A DNA stretch of 64,000 nucleotides from Persicobacter psychrovividus (GTDB lineage Bacteria > Bacteroidota > Bacteroidia > Cytophagales > Cyclobacteriaceae): positions 1,302,001-1,366,000 of the forward strand of contig NZ_AP025292.1 in NCBI RefSeq assembly GCF_036492425.1, given 5' to 3'. Shown here piece by piece: positions 10,127 to 17,975 of this stretch (within the stretch, counting starts at the first letter, position 1; every line of letters starts with the position of its first letter). Below the pieces are notes generated by a model. It ran no database searches. It saw nothing but the letters and a program-made list of their open reading frames with translations, and was not told the origin of the DNA. The position numbers were made by a program, and so were the translations under genes.

Positions 10127-10257
10127 GCTTTTTTTTCAAAGTTACAATTAAATATTCAATTGCACAGACCGCTGCTGATGAAATGAAATTTAGGAGCCTT
10201 GAAAAGAATTGACAGCAGATAGATTTTTTACAGCAGGGCTTTTTTTTACCTTGCATT

Positions 10258-10833
10258 ATGAATTTGACCAAAAAAGTAATCTTGGCTTCTCAGTCCCCGA
10301 GAAGGAGGGAGTTATTGCAAGCCCTCAATGTCGATTTTCAGGTGCGGGTAAAAGAGGTGGATGAGTCTTTTGATGCCACAATGCCAGCAGCGGAGGTCGC
10401 TGAATTTTTGGCCTGCAAGAAGGCTTCCGCTTATGATTTGTCAGCAGATGAATTGTTGATCACTTCGGATACGGTGGTTGTGGTGGACGGTAAGGTATTG
10501 GGCAAACCGATAGACCGTGCCGATGCTATAAATATGATTGAATCCATGTCGGGGAAAACCCATCAGGTGATTTCGGCTTATTGCTTGCGCACGGCCAATG
10601 AGCAAATCAGTGGTGATGCAGTAACAGCGGTAACTTTCAGGAATTTGTCTATTGATGAAATTCAGTTTTATGTAGACACTTATAAGCCCTTCGATAAGGC
10701 AGGTGCTTATGGCATTCAGGAATGGATTGGAATGGTCGGCATCGAAGAAATCAAAGGATCATATTACAATGTGATGGGGTTGCCAGTGGATAAAATTTAC
10801 CAGGCCTTGCAAGCTTATCGTCATCAAGAATAA
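10258..10833 (+). CDS. maf: Maf-like nucleoside triphosphate pyrophosphatase
   Basis: 191 residues. The N-terminal LASQSPRRRELL is the Maf signature, and SDTVVVVDGKVLGKP (from about residue 69) carries the catalytic Asp. KPFDKAGAYGIQEWIG and KGSYYNVMGLPV are the other conserved blocks. The YhdE-type subgroup hydrolyses dTTP, UTP and some modified nucleotides to monophosphates (house-cleaning, cell-division arrest). The ATG at 10258 follows only four bases after a TACCTTGC sequence resembling the Bacteroidota -7 box, so either the leader is very short or that box is spurious. A strong hairpin follows the stop. Confidence 0.93.
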   Translation: MNLTKKVILASQSPRRRELLQALNVDFQVRVKEVDESFDATMPAAEVAEFLACKKASAYDLSADELLITSDTVVVVDGKVLGKPIDRADAINMIESMSGKTHQVISAYCLRTANEQISGDAVTAVTFRNLSIDEIQFYVDTYKPFDKAGAYGIQEWIGMVGIEEIKGSYYNVMGLPVDKIYQALQAYRHQE

Positions 10834-10867
10834 ATGCCCCTCCATCTAAAAATAGCGGAGGGGCATT
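10833..10867 (+). terminator. Strong hairpin after maf
   Basis: An 11-bp perfect stem, AATGCCCCTCC (10833-10843) with GGAGGGGCATT (10857-10867), loop 13 nt, begins at the last base of the maf stop. It is GC-rich but not followed by a T tract, so it may act as a mRNA-stabilising end or a weak terminator. Confidence 0.6.
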
Positions 10868-11102
10868 CGTCATAACCCAACATTAACCTGTTGATTATTT
10901 GGCAATTAGTCTGCCAATAAATTTCAAAGGTCTTGATTCAGTTATATATATAAATTTTCGTTAGGTAAGTGATATATCGCTAATAATTGGCGTCAAAGAA
11001 GGGGCCTTTGGGCTATTGCTGATTTCCGCTTTGGGATTTATTTTCTCATTTTGGGAATTTGACCAATAGCCTTTTTGAACTAAAAGAATAAATAATAAAA
11101 TA

Positions 11103-12092
11103 ATGAATATAGGTGATCGCGTTCGATTAATGCATGATAATCAAGAAGGAATTATTGTGCACATCACAAAAAACAATATCGTTGAAATTGAAATTGAAGA
11201 CGGTTTTGTGATTCCTGTTGCTGCCCGTGAGGTGGTGGTGATCTCGCAAGAGGAAAACAACTATTTCGGTAACGATATGGCAGAGGAAGGGAACAAGCAG
11301 CATAAAACAAAGGACGATGAGTTTTTCGTGCCTGCCAAGCCTGTAAGTTCCGCTCGGGGAGTGTTTATGGCTTATACCAAACTCGGCCACGAAATCCTTG
11401 AAGCGATATTAATTAACAACACCGATTATACACTGGTATTTTCAGTAAGTGAAGAATTGGAGCACCATAAACATCACGGTGTTTCTGCGGGAGTTATTCT
11501 GCCTAAAAATTACCAACGAATCCATAAACGCTCGATCCGTACTTTCGACGAATGGCCTGCGCTTAATGTGCGATACATGATGCATTCGGAAGATCACTTT
11601 GAAGAGGCTGGGCTTTTTCAGCGACGCCTGAAATTCAAAGCGGCCAATTTTTTCAAAACCGAGAAAGAAGCGCCAGTATTGAATGAGTCTTGCTACCTGG
11701 TGCAGATTGATCAGGACGTGAAAACGGTGGATGCTATTGAAATCTCTGAGAAATTAAGTCAGCAACAGGCCAAAGCAACACTTGCAGGAGATGGTTTGCG
11801 TGTGGTGCGCCCTGCCGATAAGGTCGATCTTCATATTGAGAAACTTTGCGATGACCCTGAATTTTTGAAGAAGGAGGAAATGCTTGAAATTCAAATGACG
11901 CATTTTGCCAAGAAACTCGACGACGCCATAGCCACAGGGATGGATGAAATCATCTTCGTCCACGGTATCGGTAATGGTACCCTCAGAAATAAAATTCATA
12001 AGTATCTTTCCAAGGCAAGTCACGTAAGATTTTATGAAGAAACGGAAAAGACCCGCTTCGGCTTCGCTGCCACGCGGGTAAAAATAAAATAG
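11103..12092 (+). CDS. DUF2027/Smr domain protein
   Basis: 329 residues. The N-terminal 60 residues (GDRVRLMHDNQEGIIVHI) form a small beta-type DUF2027 module. The middle (80-230) is the Bacteroidota-specific part. The C-terminal 90 residues are an Smr domain: VDLHIEKLCDD gives the DLHxxxL motif and IIFVHGIGNGTLRNKI the HGxGxGxLR motif. Smr domains act as nucleases on nucleic acid, as in MutS2 and ribosome rescue factors; the role of this stand-alone form is not established. The gene stands alone; the 235 bp upstream are AT-rich with no definite box. Confidence 0.9.
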   Translation: MNIGDRVRLMHDNQEGIIVHITKNNIVEIEIEDGFVIPVAAREVVVISQEENNYFGNDMAEEGNKQHKTKDDEFFVPAKPVSSARGVFMAYTKLGHEILEAILINNTDYTLVFSVSEELEHHKHHGVSAGVILPKNYQRIHKRSIRTFDEWPALNVRYMMHSEDHFEEAGLFQRRLKFKAANFFKTEKEAPVLNESCYLVQIDQDVKTVDAIEISEKLSQQQAKATLAGDGLRVVRPADKVDLHIEKLCDDPEFLKKEEMLEIQMTHFAKKLDDAIATGMDEIIFVHGIGNGTLRNKIHKYLSKASHVRFYEETEKTRFGFAATRVKIK

Positions 12093-12225
12093 ATCTCCCC
12101 CTCAAATCGCTGAGGTGTATTCCTAATTTTATTTGTTAAGTTAGAAAAAGTGTGAATTTCACGCTTTTCTGATTTTTTATAAAAATATAAAAGCTGCAAA
12201 TAGGGGATTTCCTTTGCAGGAATCC

Positions 12226-12233
12226 TATATTTG
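12226..12233 (+). promoter_or_regulatory. Bacteroidota -7 box of rnpB
   Basis: TATATTTG is an exact TAnnTTTG match ending 5 bp before the base-paired 5' end of RNase P RNA (12238), the expected distance to a transcription start. Confidence 0.8.
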
Positions 12234-12237
12234 CAGT

Positions 12238-12605
12238 GTGCAAGCTGGCTTATCGCTCCTGTTTAATCAGGTGAGGAAAGTCCGGGCAACAAAGAGTACC
12301 GTACTTCCTAACAGGAAGGGCGCCATTTCGATGGTGTACAGAAAGTGCCACAGAAAATATACCGCTCCTCGGAGTAAGGGTGAAAAGGTGGGGTAAGAGC
12401 TCACCGCGCTATTGGTGACAATAGTGGCAGGGTAAACCTTACGGGTTGAAAGACCAAATAAACCGGCAGTTCGTGCTTTGGCACGATAAGGGCTACTCGT
12501 CCGATGTCGGAGGGTAGGTTGATTGAGCCTGTCGGCAACGGCAGGCCCAGATAAATGATAGGCGTATTCCTCGGAATATACAGGACCCGGCTTACAGGCT
12601 TGCAC
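12238..12605 (+). ncRNA. rnpB: RNase P RNA (bacterial class A)
   Basis: The catalytic RNA that removes 5' leaders of pre-tRNAs. The P1 helix is visible as GTGCAAGC (12238-12245) pairing with GCTTGCAC (12598-12605). Universal blocks follow: GAGGAAAGTCCGGGC near 12273, GGGTAAGAGCTCACCGC near 12393, the GGTAAACC/GGGTTGAAAGACC region near 12431, and AGATAAATGATAGG near 12550 before ACAGGACCCGGCTTA. Length 368 nt is normal. A TAnnTTTG promoter box lies immediately upstream. Apparent reading frames on the opposite strand here are not genes. Confidence 0.97.
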
Positions 12606-12641
12606 ATATTTTCCCCTTTTACAGTTGAAGAATTGAACCTA

Positions 12642-12656
12642 TTCCCATTTTGGGAA
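12642..12656. promoter_or_regulatory. Short palindrome upstream of NtrC-like gene
   Basis: TTCCCATTTTGGGAA is a perfect 6-bp inverted repeat with a 3-nt centre, 30 bp before the ATG at 12687. It could be an operator or a leader hairpin; no binder is known. Confidence 0.3.
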
Positions 12657-12686
12657 CTATGATTTTACCCAAGAACTACGAACGAC

Positions 12687-13844
12687 ATGCCTAAAATTCT
12701 TATTATTGATGATGAACGCAGTATAAGGATGACCCTGAAGGAAATCCTCGAATATGAAAAGTTTGCTGTTGATGAAGCTGCAGACGGAGAAGAGGGTTTG
12801 AAAAAGTTGCAAATGGGTACCTACGATGTAGTGCTTTGTGATATTAAAATGCCTAAGATGGATGGTATGGAAGTATTGGAAAAGGCGCAGGATTTAGGTA
12901 TTGAAACCCAGTTTGTGATGATTTCTGCACATGGGTCCATTGAAACTGCCGTGGAGGCCACAAAAATGGGTGCCTTTGATTTCGTTCCAAAACCACCAGA
13001 TTTGAATAGATTGCTACTGACCTTGCGTAATGCAATGGATAAAAAGAGCCTGGTGAAGGAAACCAAAGTGCTTAAAAAGAAAGTGGCACGCAAATACCAA
13101 ATGGTAGGTAGCTCTGAGGCATTGTCTGATGTACAGTCCATGATTGAAAAAGTGGCCCCAACCGATGCCCGAGTATTGATTACTGGGCCAAATGGTACGG
13201 GTAAGGAATTGGTTGCGCGCGCCTTGCATGCCAAGAGTGAGCGATCGGGTTCCCCATTGGTGGAAGTCAATTGTGCGGCCATCCCTTCTGAATTGATCGA
13301 GAGTGAATTGTTTGGTCATGAAAAAGGTTCCTTTACTTCCGCGCACAAGCAGCGTATTGGTAAATTTGAACAGGCCAATGGAGGAACGCTCTTCCTTGAT
13401 GAAATTGGTGACATGAGCCTGTCTGCGCAGGCGAAAGTGCTTCGTGCATTGCAAGAACATACCGTTACAAGAGTAGGAGGAGACAAGGACATTAAAGTAA
13501 ATGTTCGGGTGTTTGCCGCGACAAATAAAGACCTCAAAGCGGAGATTGCTGAAGGTAACTTCCGTGAGGATTTATACCATCGCCTGAGTGTGATTGTGGT
13601 GAATGTTCCTGCGCTGAAAGACCGTAAAGAAGATATTCCTGAATTGGTCGATAAGTTTTTGGGAGATATCGCTATGGAGTACGGTAACAGTGCAAAAACC
13701 ATTGCTGATGATGCCATCAAGGAGCTTCAGAAAGGAGATTGGACAGGAAATATTCGTGAACTTCGTAATGTAGTGGAGCGTTTGGTGATTATGTCTGATA
13801 AAGAAATTACCAAATCAGATGTTCAAAAATACGTGGAGGTTTAG
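12687..13844 (+). CDS. NtrC-like response regulator lacking a DNA-binding domain
   Basis: 385 residues. Receiver domain 1-115 has acidic pocket D8/D9, phosphoacceptor D52 (CDIKMP), S80 and K102. A sigma-54-type AAA+ domain follows: Walker A GPNGTGKE (165-172), Walker B GTLFLDEIGD (231-240) and NIRELRNVVERL near the end. The sigma-54-contacting GAFTGA loop reads GSFTSA (212-217). The protein stops just after the AAA+ domain, so the usual C-terminal Fis-type helix-turn-helix is absent. Such tail-less forms with altered loops are common in Bacteroidota; it may act from solution or without sigma-54. The gene follows rnpB and has no adjacent kinase. Confidence 0.9.
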   Translation: MPKILIIDDERSIRMTLKEILEYEKFAVDEAADGEEGLKKLQMGTYDVVLCDIKMPKMDGMEVLEKAQDLGIETQFVMISAHGSIETAVEATKMGAFDFVPKPPDLNRLLLTLRNAMDKKSLVKETKVLKKKVARKYQMVGSSEALSDVQSMIEKVAPTDARVLITGPNGTGKELVARALHAKSERSGSPLVEVNCAAIPSELIESELFGHEKGSFTSAHKQRIGKFEQANGGTLFLDEIGDMSLSAQAKVLRALQEHTVTRVGGDKDIKVNVRVFAATNKDLKAEIAEGNFREDLYHRLSVIVVNVPALKDRKEDIPELVDKFLGDIAMEYGNSAKTIADDAIKELQKGDWTGNIRELRNVVERLVIMSDKEITKSDVQKYVEV

Positions 13845-14042
13845 CGTCTGTTTAAGGCTTAAAATTCGCAATGAAAATTTAGCGTGTCGTAAAAGTGATG
13901 ACGGATTATGTTGAGGGAATAGCATCGTTATGCTTGCTCAATAATTCAAAATCAGTTCCAATATTCCGAATTTGGAGTAGGACAGTAAGTATTTTGAAAC
14001 ACCCTTGATTCACTGACATCTTAAAATATTAATAAATTCAAG
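13845..14042. other. Unexplained intergenic stretch
   Basis: About 200 bp between the regulator stop and a downstream hairpin. No frame, promoter box or repeat could be supported; a small RNA ending at the 14043 hairpin is possible but not shown. Confidence 0.3.
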
Positions 14043-14072
14043 AAAGCAAACTGTCTCAGTTTGCTTTTTTTA
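14043..14072 (+). terminator. Rho-independent terminator
   Basis: AAAGCAAACTG (14043-14053) pairs perfectly with CAGTTTGCTTT (14057-14067), loop of three, then a T run. It lies 200 bp after the NtrC-like gene and 90 bp before the binding-protein gene, so it ends plus-strand transcription entering this gap. Confidence 0.88.
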
Positions 14073-14164
14073 TTTCTCAAAAATAGATTTTTATATATTC
14101 TTGAATTTTCAAAAGTGGAATATGGTGATTAATTTGATCTTAAATCATATCATCCTTTCCTTCA

Positions 14165-15046
14165 ATGAAAAATTTATTCTCCATTTTTAGTGCCTCCTTG
14201 TACCTGATGCTTTCCCTTTTTTGTGGTTGTGCAGGTGAAAACTCAAGTGTTAAACAGGAGTCGGCGCAAAATGCTAAAGAGATCACCTTTGCTTATGTGA
14301 ATTGGGCGGAGTCCGTCGCGATGACCTATTTGGCGAAATCTGTACTCGAAGCCAAGGGCTATGATGTGAAACTCTTTCAGGGCTCTGCCACCGAGGTGTT
14401 CTCTGCCTTGTCCAATGGCGATGCCGATGTTTTTCTGGATGTCTGGTTGCCCAAAACACACCAGCACCTCGTCGATCAGTTTAAGAATGATATCAACCCC
14501 GTAGGGCAGACAGTGGCGAATACCAAAACAGGTTTTGTCGTTCCTGCCTATATGGAGCATGTAAATAGTATTGCTGATCTCGATAGTGTAGCGGAACAGT
14601 TCGGCGGAATGATTGTTGGTATAGATGAATCCTCTGGTTTGATGGAAAAGGCGAGGCAGGCTATAGCCACTTATCAGCTGAAAATTAATTTGGTGCCTAC
14701 TGATGGCAAGCGGATGGTCTCCAGGCTGCGCAATGCTGTTCAGCAGGAAGAGCCAATCGTGGTTACCTTGTGGCGTCCACATTATATCTTTGCCGATACC
14801 AAATTGAAATTCCTGAAAGATCCGCTCAATGTTTTCGGGGAAGGGGAGTCGATTTATGTCTATGAGCACCGTAAATTCTCGGAAGCAGACCCCATATTGA
14901 ACAGGTTCCTGAAGAATTTTAAATTGACCAATACCGAATTAAGCAGGCTGATGGAGGCTTTTGAAGATAAAAAAGAAGATCCTGAGATGAGTGCCAAGAA
15001 ATGGGTGGAGGCGAATAAAATCCTGGTGAATTCTTGGTTTAATTAA
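14165..15046 (+). CDS. Glycine betaine/choline-type ABC substrate-binding lipoprotein
   Basis: 293 residues. A signal peptide ends in LSLFCGC, a lipobox-like site, so it is probably a lipoprotein. The mature part matches the OpuAC/ProX family: ITFAYVNWAESVAMTYLA, DADVFLDVWLP and IVVTLWRPHYIF supply the tryptophans that build the aromatic cage for quaternary ammonium ligands. In this family it hands betaine, choline or carnitine to an ABC permease. No permease or ATPase gene is adjacent, so it is an orphan here, served by a distant transporter or acting as a sensor partner. A terminator precedes it. Confidence 0.87.
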   Translation: MKNLFSIFSASLYLMLSLFCGCAGENSSVKQESAQNAKEITFAYVNWAESVAMTYLAKSVLEAKGYDVKLFQGSATEVFSALSNGDADVFLDVWLPKTHQHLVDQFKNDINPVGQTVANTKTGFVVPAYMEHVNSIADLDSVAEQFGGMIVGIDESSGLMEKARQAIATYQLKINLVPTDGKRMVSRLRNAVQQEEPIVVTLWRPHYIFADTKLKFLKDPLNVFGEGESIYVYEHRKFSEADPILNRFLKNFKLTNTELSRLMEAFEDKKEDPEMSAKKWVEANKILVNSWFN

Positions 15047-15053
15047 ATCGTTG

Positions 15054-15061
15054 TATCTTTG
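15054..15061 (+). promoter_or_regulatory. Bacteroidota -7 box upstream of the YehS-like gene
   Basis: TATCTTTG, an exact TAnnTTTG match, lies 68 bp before the ATG at 15129, with a TTG at 15035-15037 in the -33 region. Confidence 0.7.
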
Positions 15062-15128
15062 CAGGGAATTTGAAAGTGCCTTGGCGCTTTCATGCTTGTT
15101 GAAGAAGAAATAGAAAGAAAAGTATCCT

Positions 15129-15680
15129 ATGGATAATAATGATATAATCAGACAAATCCGTTACACCTTTGATTTTGGTGATGATAAAATGATCAAACTG
15201 TTCGCTTTGGGTGATCTGGAGGTGGATCGTGCGACGGTAAGTGACTGGCTGAAGAAAAAGGACGACGAGTCTTTTGTGCAGATCCCTGATGGCGCGCTGT
15301 CGCGTTTTTTGAATGGGCTGATGATTGATAAGCGCGGAAAGGCGGAAGGCGTCGAGTACAAGGTGGAAGATCCGATTACAAACAACGATGTGCTGAAAAA
15401 GCTGAAAATCGCCCTGACGCTCAAGGATACTGATATTTTGGATATGCTGAGTTCAGTAGATTTCAATTTTGGGAAGCATGAGTTGAGTGCCCTGTTCCGT
15501 AAACGTGGGCAGCAGCAATATCGATTGTGTAAAGACCAGGTGTTGCGTAATTTTTTACACGGCATGCAATTGCGCTTCCGTAAAGAGATTGATCATGCCA
15601 AGCGTGTGCGTGAGTACCAGGAGGCGACCAAGCCAGTAAAGGGAAAGCCCAATTTCAATAAGTTTAAAAAGAAGAAATAA
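15129..15680 (+). CDS. DUF1456 (YehS-like) protein
   Basis: 183 residues built from two similar halves: NNDIIRQIRYTFDFGDDKMI at the start and TNNDVLKKLKIALTLKDTDI from about residue 85. Each half ends in a short Lys/Arg-rich helix (LSRFLNGLMIDKRG and LRNFLHGMQLRFR). This duplication is the signature of the DUF1456/YehS family, whose function is not established. The Lys-rich C-terminal tail suggests nucleic-acid contact, which is inference. Its terminator has been entered by an insertion sequence directly downstream. Confidence 0.88.
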   Translation: MDNNDIIRQIRYTFDFGDDKMIKLFALGDLEVDRATVSDWLKKKDDESFVQIPDGALSRFLNGLMIDKRGKAEGVEYKVEDPITNNDVLKKLKIALTLKDTDILDMLSSVDFNFGKHELSALFRKRGQQQYRLCKDQVLRNFLHGMQLRFRKEIDHAKRVREYQEATKPVKGKPNFNKFKKKK

Positions 15681-15764
15681 ATCTTCTGAAAAAAAGACGG
15701 TCTATCTGAAAACATCTAACTAATAGATATTCAGTGGTTTTAAGTCAGTAAAAGACAAAAAATA

Positions 15765-15812
15765 ACCCCAAATCTCGTCAAAAATGGCGATTTTTGGGGT
15801 ATTCTTTTTTAA
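15765..15812 (+). terminator. Hairpin at left end of the IS
   Basis: ACCCCAAA (15765-15772) pairs with TTTGGGGT (15793-15800), extended inward by TCGTC with GGCGA, and followed by ATTCTTTTTT. It lies just before the transposase start and should block readthrough from outside, a common IS feature. Confidence 0.65.
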
Positions 15813-15824
15813 ACTGATTTAAAG

Positions 15825-17159
15825 ATGCCAAATAAATATCATCAAACCTCAATTTTTCCCAAAGAATTAACTTTATCCCCAAGGTGGTGGATTTTTAAAG
15901 ATTCCAAGCTTGGTCAAATTCATCAAGAACTACCATTTGATGAGTTAGCTTCACTTTTACCGGATCCTGAGCATCAAACTGGCCGGCCGGCGCACCTTTC
16001 TAAGAAAGGAATGATCGCCTTGGTTTTTCTGAGTTCATGCATGAATGGTATGTCTGACAAGCAACTTCGTGAACGGATAAATACAGATTGGGCTTTGCAG
16101 ATGTTCTGCTTTCGCCAGTTTTCTGATAACTACACAATCAAAGAACACGGCTATGTTTCTCGGGTGAAAAAGATAGTTGGAGAGCATATTGATTTTGATC
16201 TTTTACAGCAGAATATGCTTAGTTCATTCAAAGATGACCTTGAAAATGTAGGAGCAATTCTAATGGATGCCACCTGTTATGAAGTTAAAATCAAAAATCC
16301 TACAAGAGTCAAATTGCTCTGGGACACAATATGTTGGGTTCATAATCAGATGAAGTTATGGTGTAAAGCCCTGAAGATTCCTATGCCTCGAAGTCGGTTC
16401 AATGATCAGCGGAAGAAACAACTCAACTATCAGAAAAAGAAGAAAAGATCTCATAAGAAAAACCTAAAACGCAGGCGAAGCTTGGTTTACCTGTTGGAGA
16501 AATTATTGGGGCAATTTCTAATTATTAGGACTGAAAATAGTGGAACGAAACTTTTGGCTGACCGCGAAACAGCCATTTTTAATATGTGCCAACGAATACT
16601 AAAGGAGCAAAAACACTTCTTATCAAACCCTCCTTCGAGTATTCCCGATCGAATTGTAAGCTTCGCTCAGCCACATATTCGTCCGATCGTTCGAGGCAAG
16701 GAAAATAAGCCCGTCGAGTATGGTCTGAAAGTTCATATGGTTTCAGTATCAGGTATCAGCTATATCGAACATATGGATTTCTGCGCTTTCCATGAAGGTG
16801 TCCGATATCAAAAGACCATTCAGAAGCATACAGCGTTTTTTGGGGAGGTGAATTGCGCTGGTGCCGATAAGCTATATGCTAATAATAAAAACAGGACTTA
16901 CAGTACGAACAAGGGTATTATCACCTGCTTTCCGAGGAAAGGTCCTAAACCAAAAGACCCTGACAAGCAAAAAGATACATTGGTGAAAGCCTTATCTAAT
17001 GCGCGGAATACCGTCATGGAGGGAGCATTTGGTAACCATAAAGAAAGCTATGCATTGAAGAAGATTACAGCTCGAAACCCACAGATCCAAATGCTGATGG
17101 TTTACACAGGGGTCTTCGCTTCGAATGCCCGCTATTTAAGTCAAAATAAGGTAGCCTAA
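15825..17159 (+). CDS. DDE transposase of IS5/IS1182 type
   Basis: 444 residues. The N-terminal third carries the DUF772-type helical domain (GRPAHLSKKGMIALVFLSSC), which binds the element ends. The catalytic acids are visible as LMDATCYEVK (first Asp), CAGADKLYANNKNR (second Asp) and VMEGAFGNHKES (Glu). A Lys/Arg-rich insert (about residues 190-220) precedes the second Asp. The ATG at 15825 lies after the end hairpin. The frame is intact and full length, so the element may still be active. Exact IS group needs a database match. Confidence 0.88.
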   Translation: MPNKYHQTSIFPKELTLSPRWWIFKDSKLGQIHQELPFDELASLLPDPEHQTGRPAHLSKKGMIALVFLSSCMNGMSDKQLRERINTDWALQMFCFRQFSDNYTIKEHGYVSRVKKIVGEHIDFDLLQQNMLSSFKDDLENVGAILMDATCYEVKIKNPTRVKLLWDTICWVHNQMKLWCKALKIPMPRSRFNDQRKKQLNYQKKKKRSHKKNLKRRRSLVYLLEKLLGQFLIIRTENSGTKLLADRETAIFNMCQRILKEQKHFLSNPPSSIPDRIVSFAQPHIRPIVRGKENKPVEYGLKVHMVSVSGISYIEHMDFCAFHEGVRYQKTIQKHTAFFGEVNCAGADKLYANNKNRTYSTNKGIITCFPRKGPKPKDPDKQKDTLVKALSNARNTVMEGAFGNHKESYALKKITARNPQIQMLMVYTGVFASNARYLSQNKVA

Positions 17160-17325
17160 TTGAATTTTATTTTAAGATCGAACAAGCTGTAAAAAGCTTG
17201 AAGGGGATTGCTATGCTTATACTTTTTTAACCACCTGATTTATAATGTATTAACCCGGTAATTCTACACAAATGTAGGTTTACCAACTTGTGAATTGTAC
17301 TATTATTAGAAAGTTAGAAAAAACA

Positions 17326-17367
17326 AAATCCACCATAACCAAATTTTATTCTGATCGTGGTGGATTT
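17326..17367. repeat. Long-loop hairpin at right end of the IS
   Basis: AAATCCACCA (17326-17335) and TGGTGGATTT (17358-17367) form a perfect 10-bp inverted repeat around 22 nt. It lies inside the right end of the element and may be a transposase site or a terminator for the transposase transcript. Confidence 0.6.
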
Positions 17368-17395
17368 AGGGTGTTTACAGACGAACCGAAAAGAT

Positions 17396-17423
17396 AGACC
17401 TTTTTATAAAGGTCTTTTTTTTT
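17396..17423 (+). terminator. Terminator of the YehS-like gene, displaced by the IS
   Basis: AGACCTTT (17396-17403) pairs with AAAGGTCT (17408-17415) around TTAT, followed by eight T residues. Its left flank, AAAAAGAC, is now 1.7 kb away at 15691-15698, so this was the natural terminator of the 15129-15680 gene before insertion. Confidence 0.75.
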
Positions 17424-17446
17424 GGCTCAAAAAAGTATGGGCATGA

Positions 17447-17472
17447 AAAAAGCCCAAAAAATTGGGCTTTTT
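17447..17472 (-). terminator. Terminator of the cold-shock gene
   Basis: AAAAAGCCCAA (17447-17457) pairs with TTGGGCTTTTT (17462-17472), loop of four. A/T runs on both sides let it work in either direction; it lies 28 bp after the cold-shock stop on the minus strand. Confidence 0.85.
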
Positions 17473-17500
17473 AATAATTCTGGTAATGAATATATTAGTA

Positions 17501-17692
17501 TTAAACTAGTTTAACATTAATCGCATTCAATCCTTTTCTTCCTTCAGTTAGTTCGTATTCTACGAAATCACCTTCTTTTACTTCCTCTGTACAACCAGTA
17601 ACGTGTACAAAGTACTCTTGTTTTGTGTCTTCATCGATGATGAAGCCGAAGCCTTTCTCATCATTGAAGAACTTTACAGTTCCTTTTTTCAT
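17501..17692 (-). CDS. Cold-shock domain protein (CspA family)
   Basis: 63 residues forming one five-stranded OB-fold cold-shock domain. RNP1 is KGFGFI (residues 13-18) and RNP2 is YFVHVT (27-32). It would bind single-stranded RNA or DNA as a chaperone. It starts at ATG 17692 with MKKGTVKFFNDEKGFGF. A TActTTTG promoter box at 17712-17719 gives a leader of only about 13 nt, unlike the long thermosensor leaders of enterobacterial cspA, so cold regulation by that route is unlikely. It is the only small Csp in the window; two related domains occur in the 51028 gene. Confidence 0.95.
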   Translation of the reverse strand: MKKGTVKFFNDEKGFGFIIDEDTKQEYFVHVTGCTEEVKEGDFVEYELTEGRKGLNAINVKLV

Positions 17693-17711
17693 TATTCAAA
17701 TATTATTGAGT

Positions 17712-17719
17712 CAAAAGTA
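17712..17719 (-). promoter_or_regulatory. -7 box of the cold-shock gene
   Basis: On the minus strand this reads TACTTTTG, matching TAnnTTTG, 20 bp upstream of the ATG at 17692. Confidence 0.6.
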
Positions 17720-17950
17720 AGGCTATTTTTTAGGATCTCAAACATTTCGTCGATAATTATTGATTTTTTTTCAAATTTATTAAAAATCACGCTTCCGCTG
17801 AGGGACTTTTAAATCCTGAATTATGCTAAAATGGGCTATTAGAGGCGTTCAGGGCGCTATTTTGGCGTATTCTAACCGTAACTGCCCATTTGTAATAAAT
17901 GTTGGGCTTTCGTAGCGATTAAATTCCAAATCGTGAAGGGGCAAAAAAAA

Positions 17951-17968
17951 GACACCTCATTGGGTGTC
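17951..17968 (-). terminator. Terminator of the DUF6933 gene
   Basis: GACACC (17951-17956) pairs with GGTGTC (17963-17968). On the minus strand it is followed by a run of eight T residues (complement of 17943-17950), 8 bp after the stop at 17976. Confidence 0.85.
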
Positions 17969-17975
17969 TGAAATA

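Larger units (their letters stand above)
15699..17400 (+). mobile_element. Insertion sequence with DDE transposase (IS5/IS1182-like)
   Basis: An approximately 1.7-kb element carrying one transposase. GGTCTATCT at 15699-15707 is matched by AGATAGACC at 17392-17400 as candidate terminal inverted repeats. Alternatively AGAC at 15695-15698 and 17396-17399 is a 4-bp target duplication and the element is 15699-17395. Both ends hold hairpins (15765 and 17326). Joining the outer flanks rebuilds a clean terminator, which fixes the insertion point to within a few bases. Confidence 0.75.

Noticed and set aside
10247-10254. TACCTTGC as maf promoter box
   Set aside because: Imperfect match and only four bases before the ATG; kept as a comment on the gene, not as a feature.
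12267-12607. Minus-strand frames of 112 and 68 codons
   Set aside because: They lie wholly inside RNase P RNA on the opposite strand and owe their openness to the RNA's composition.
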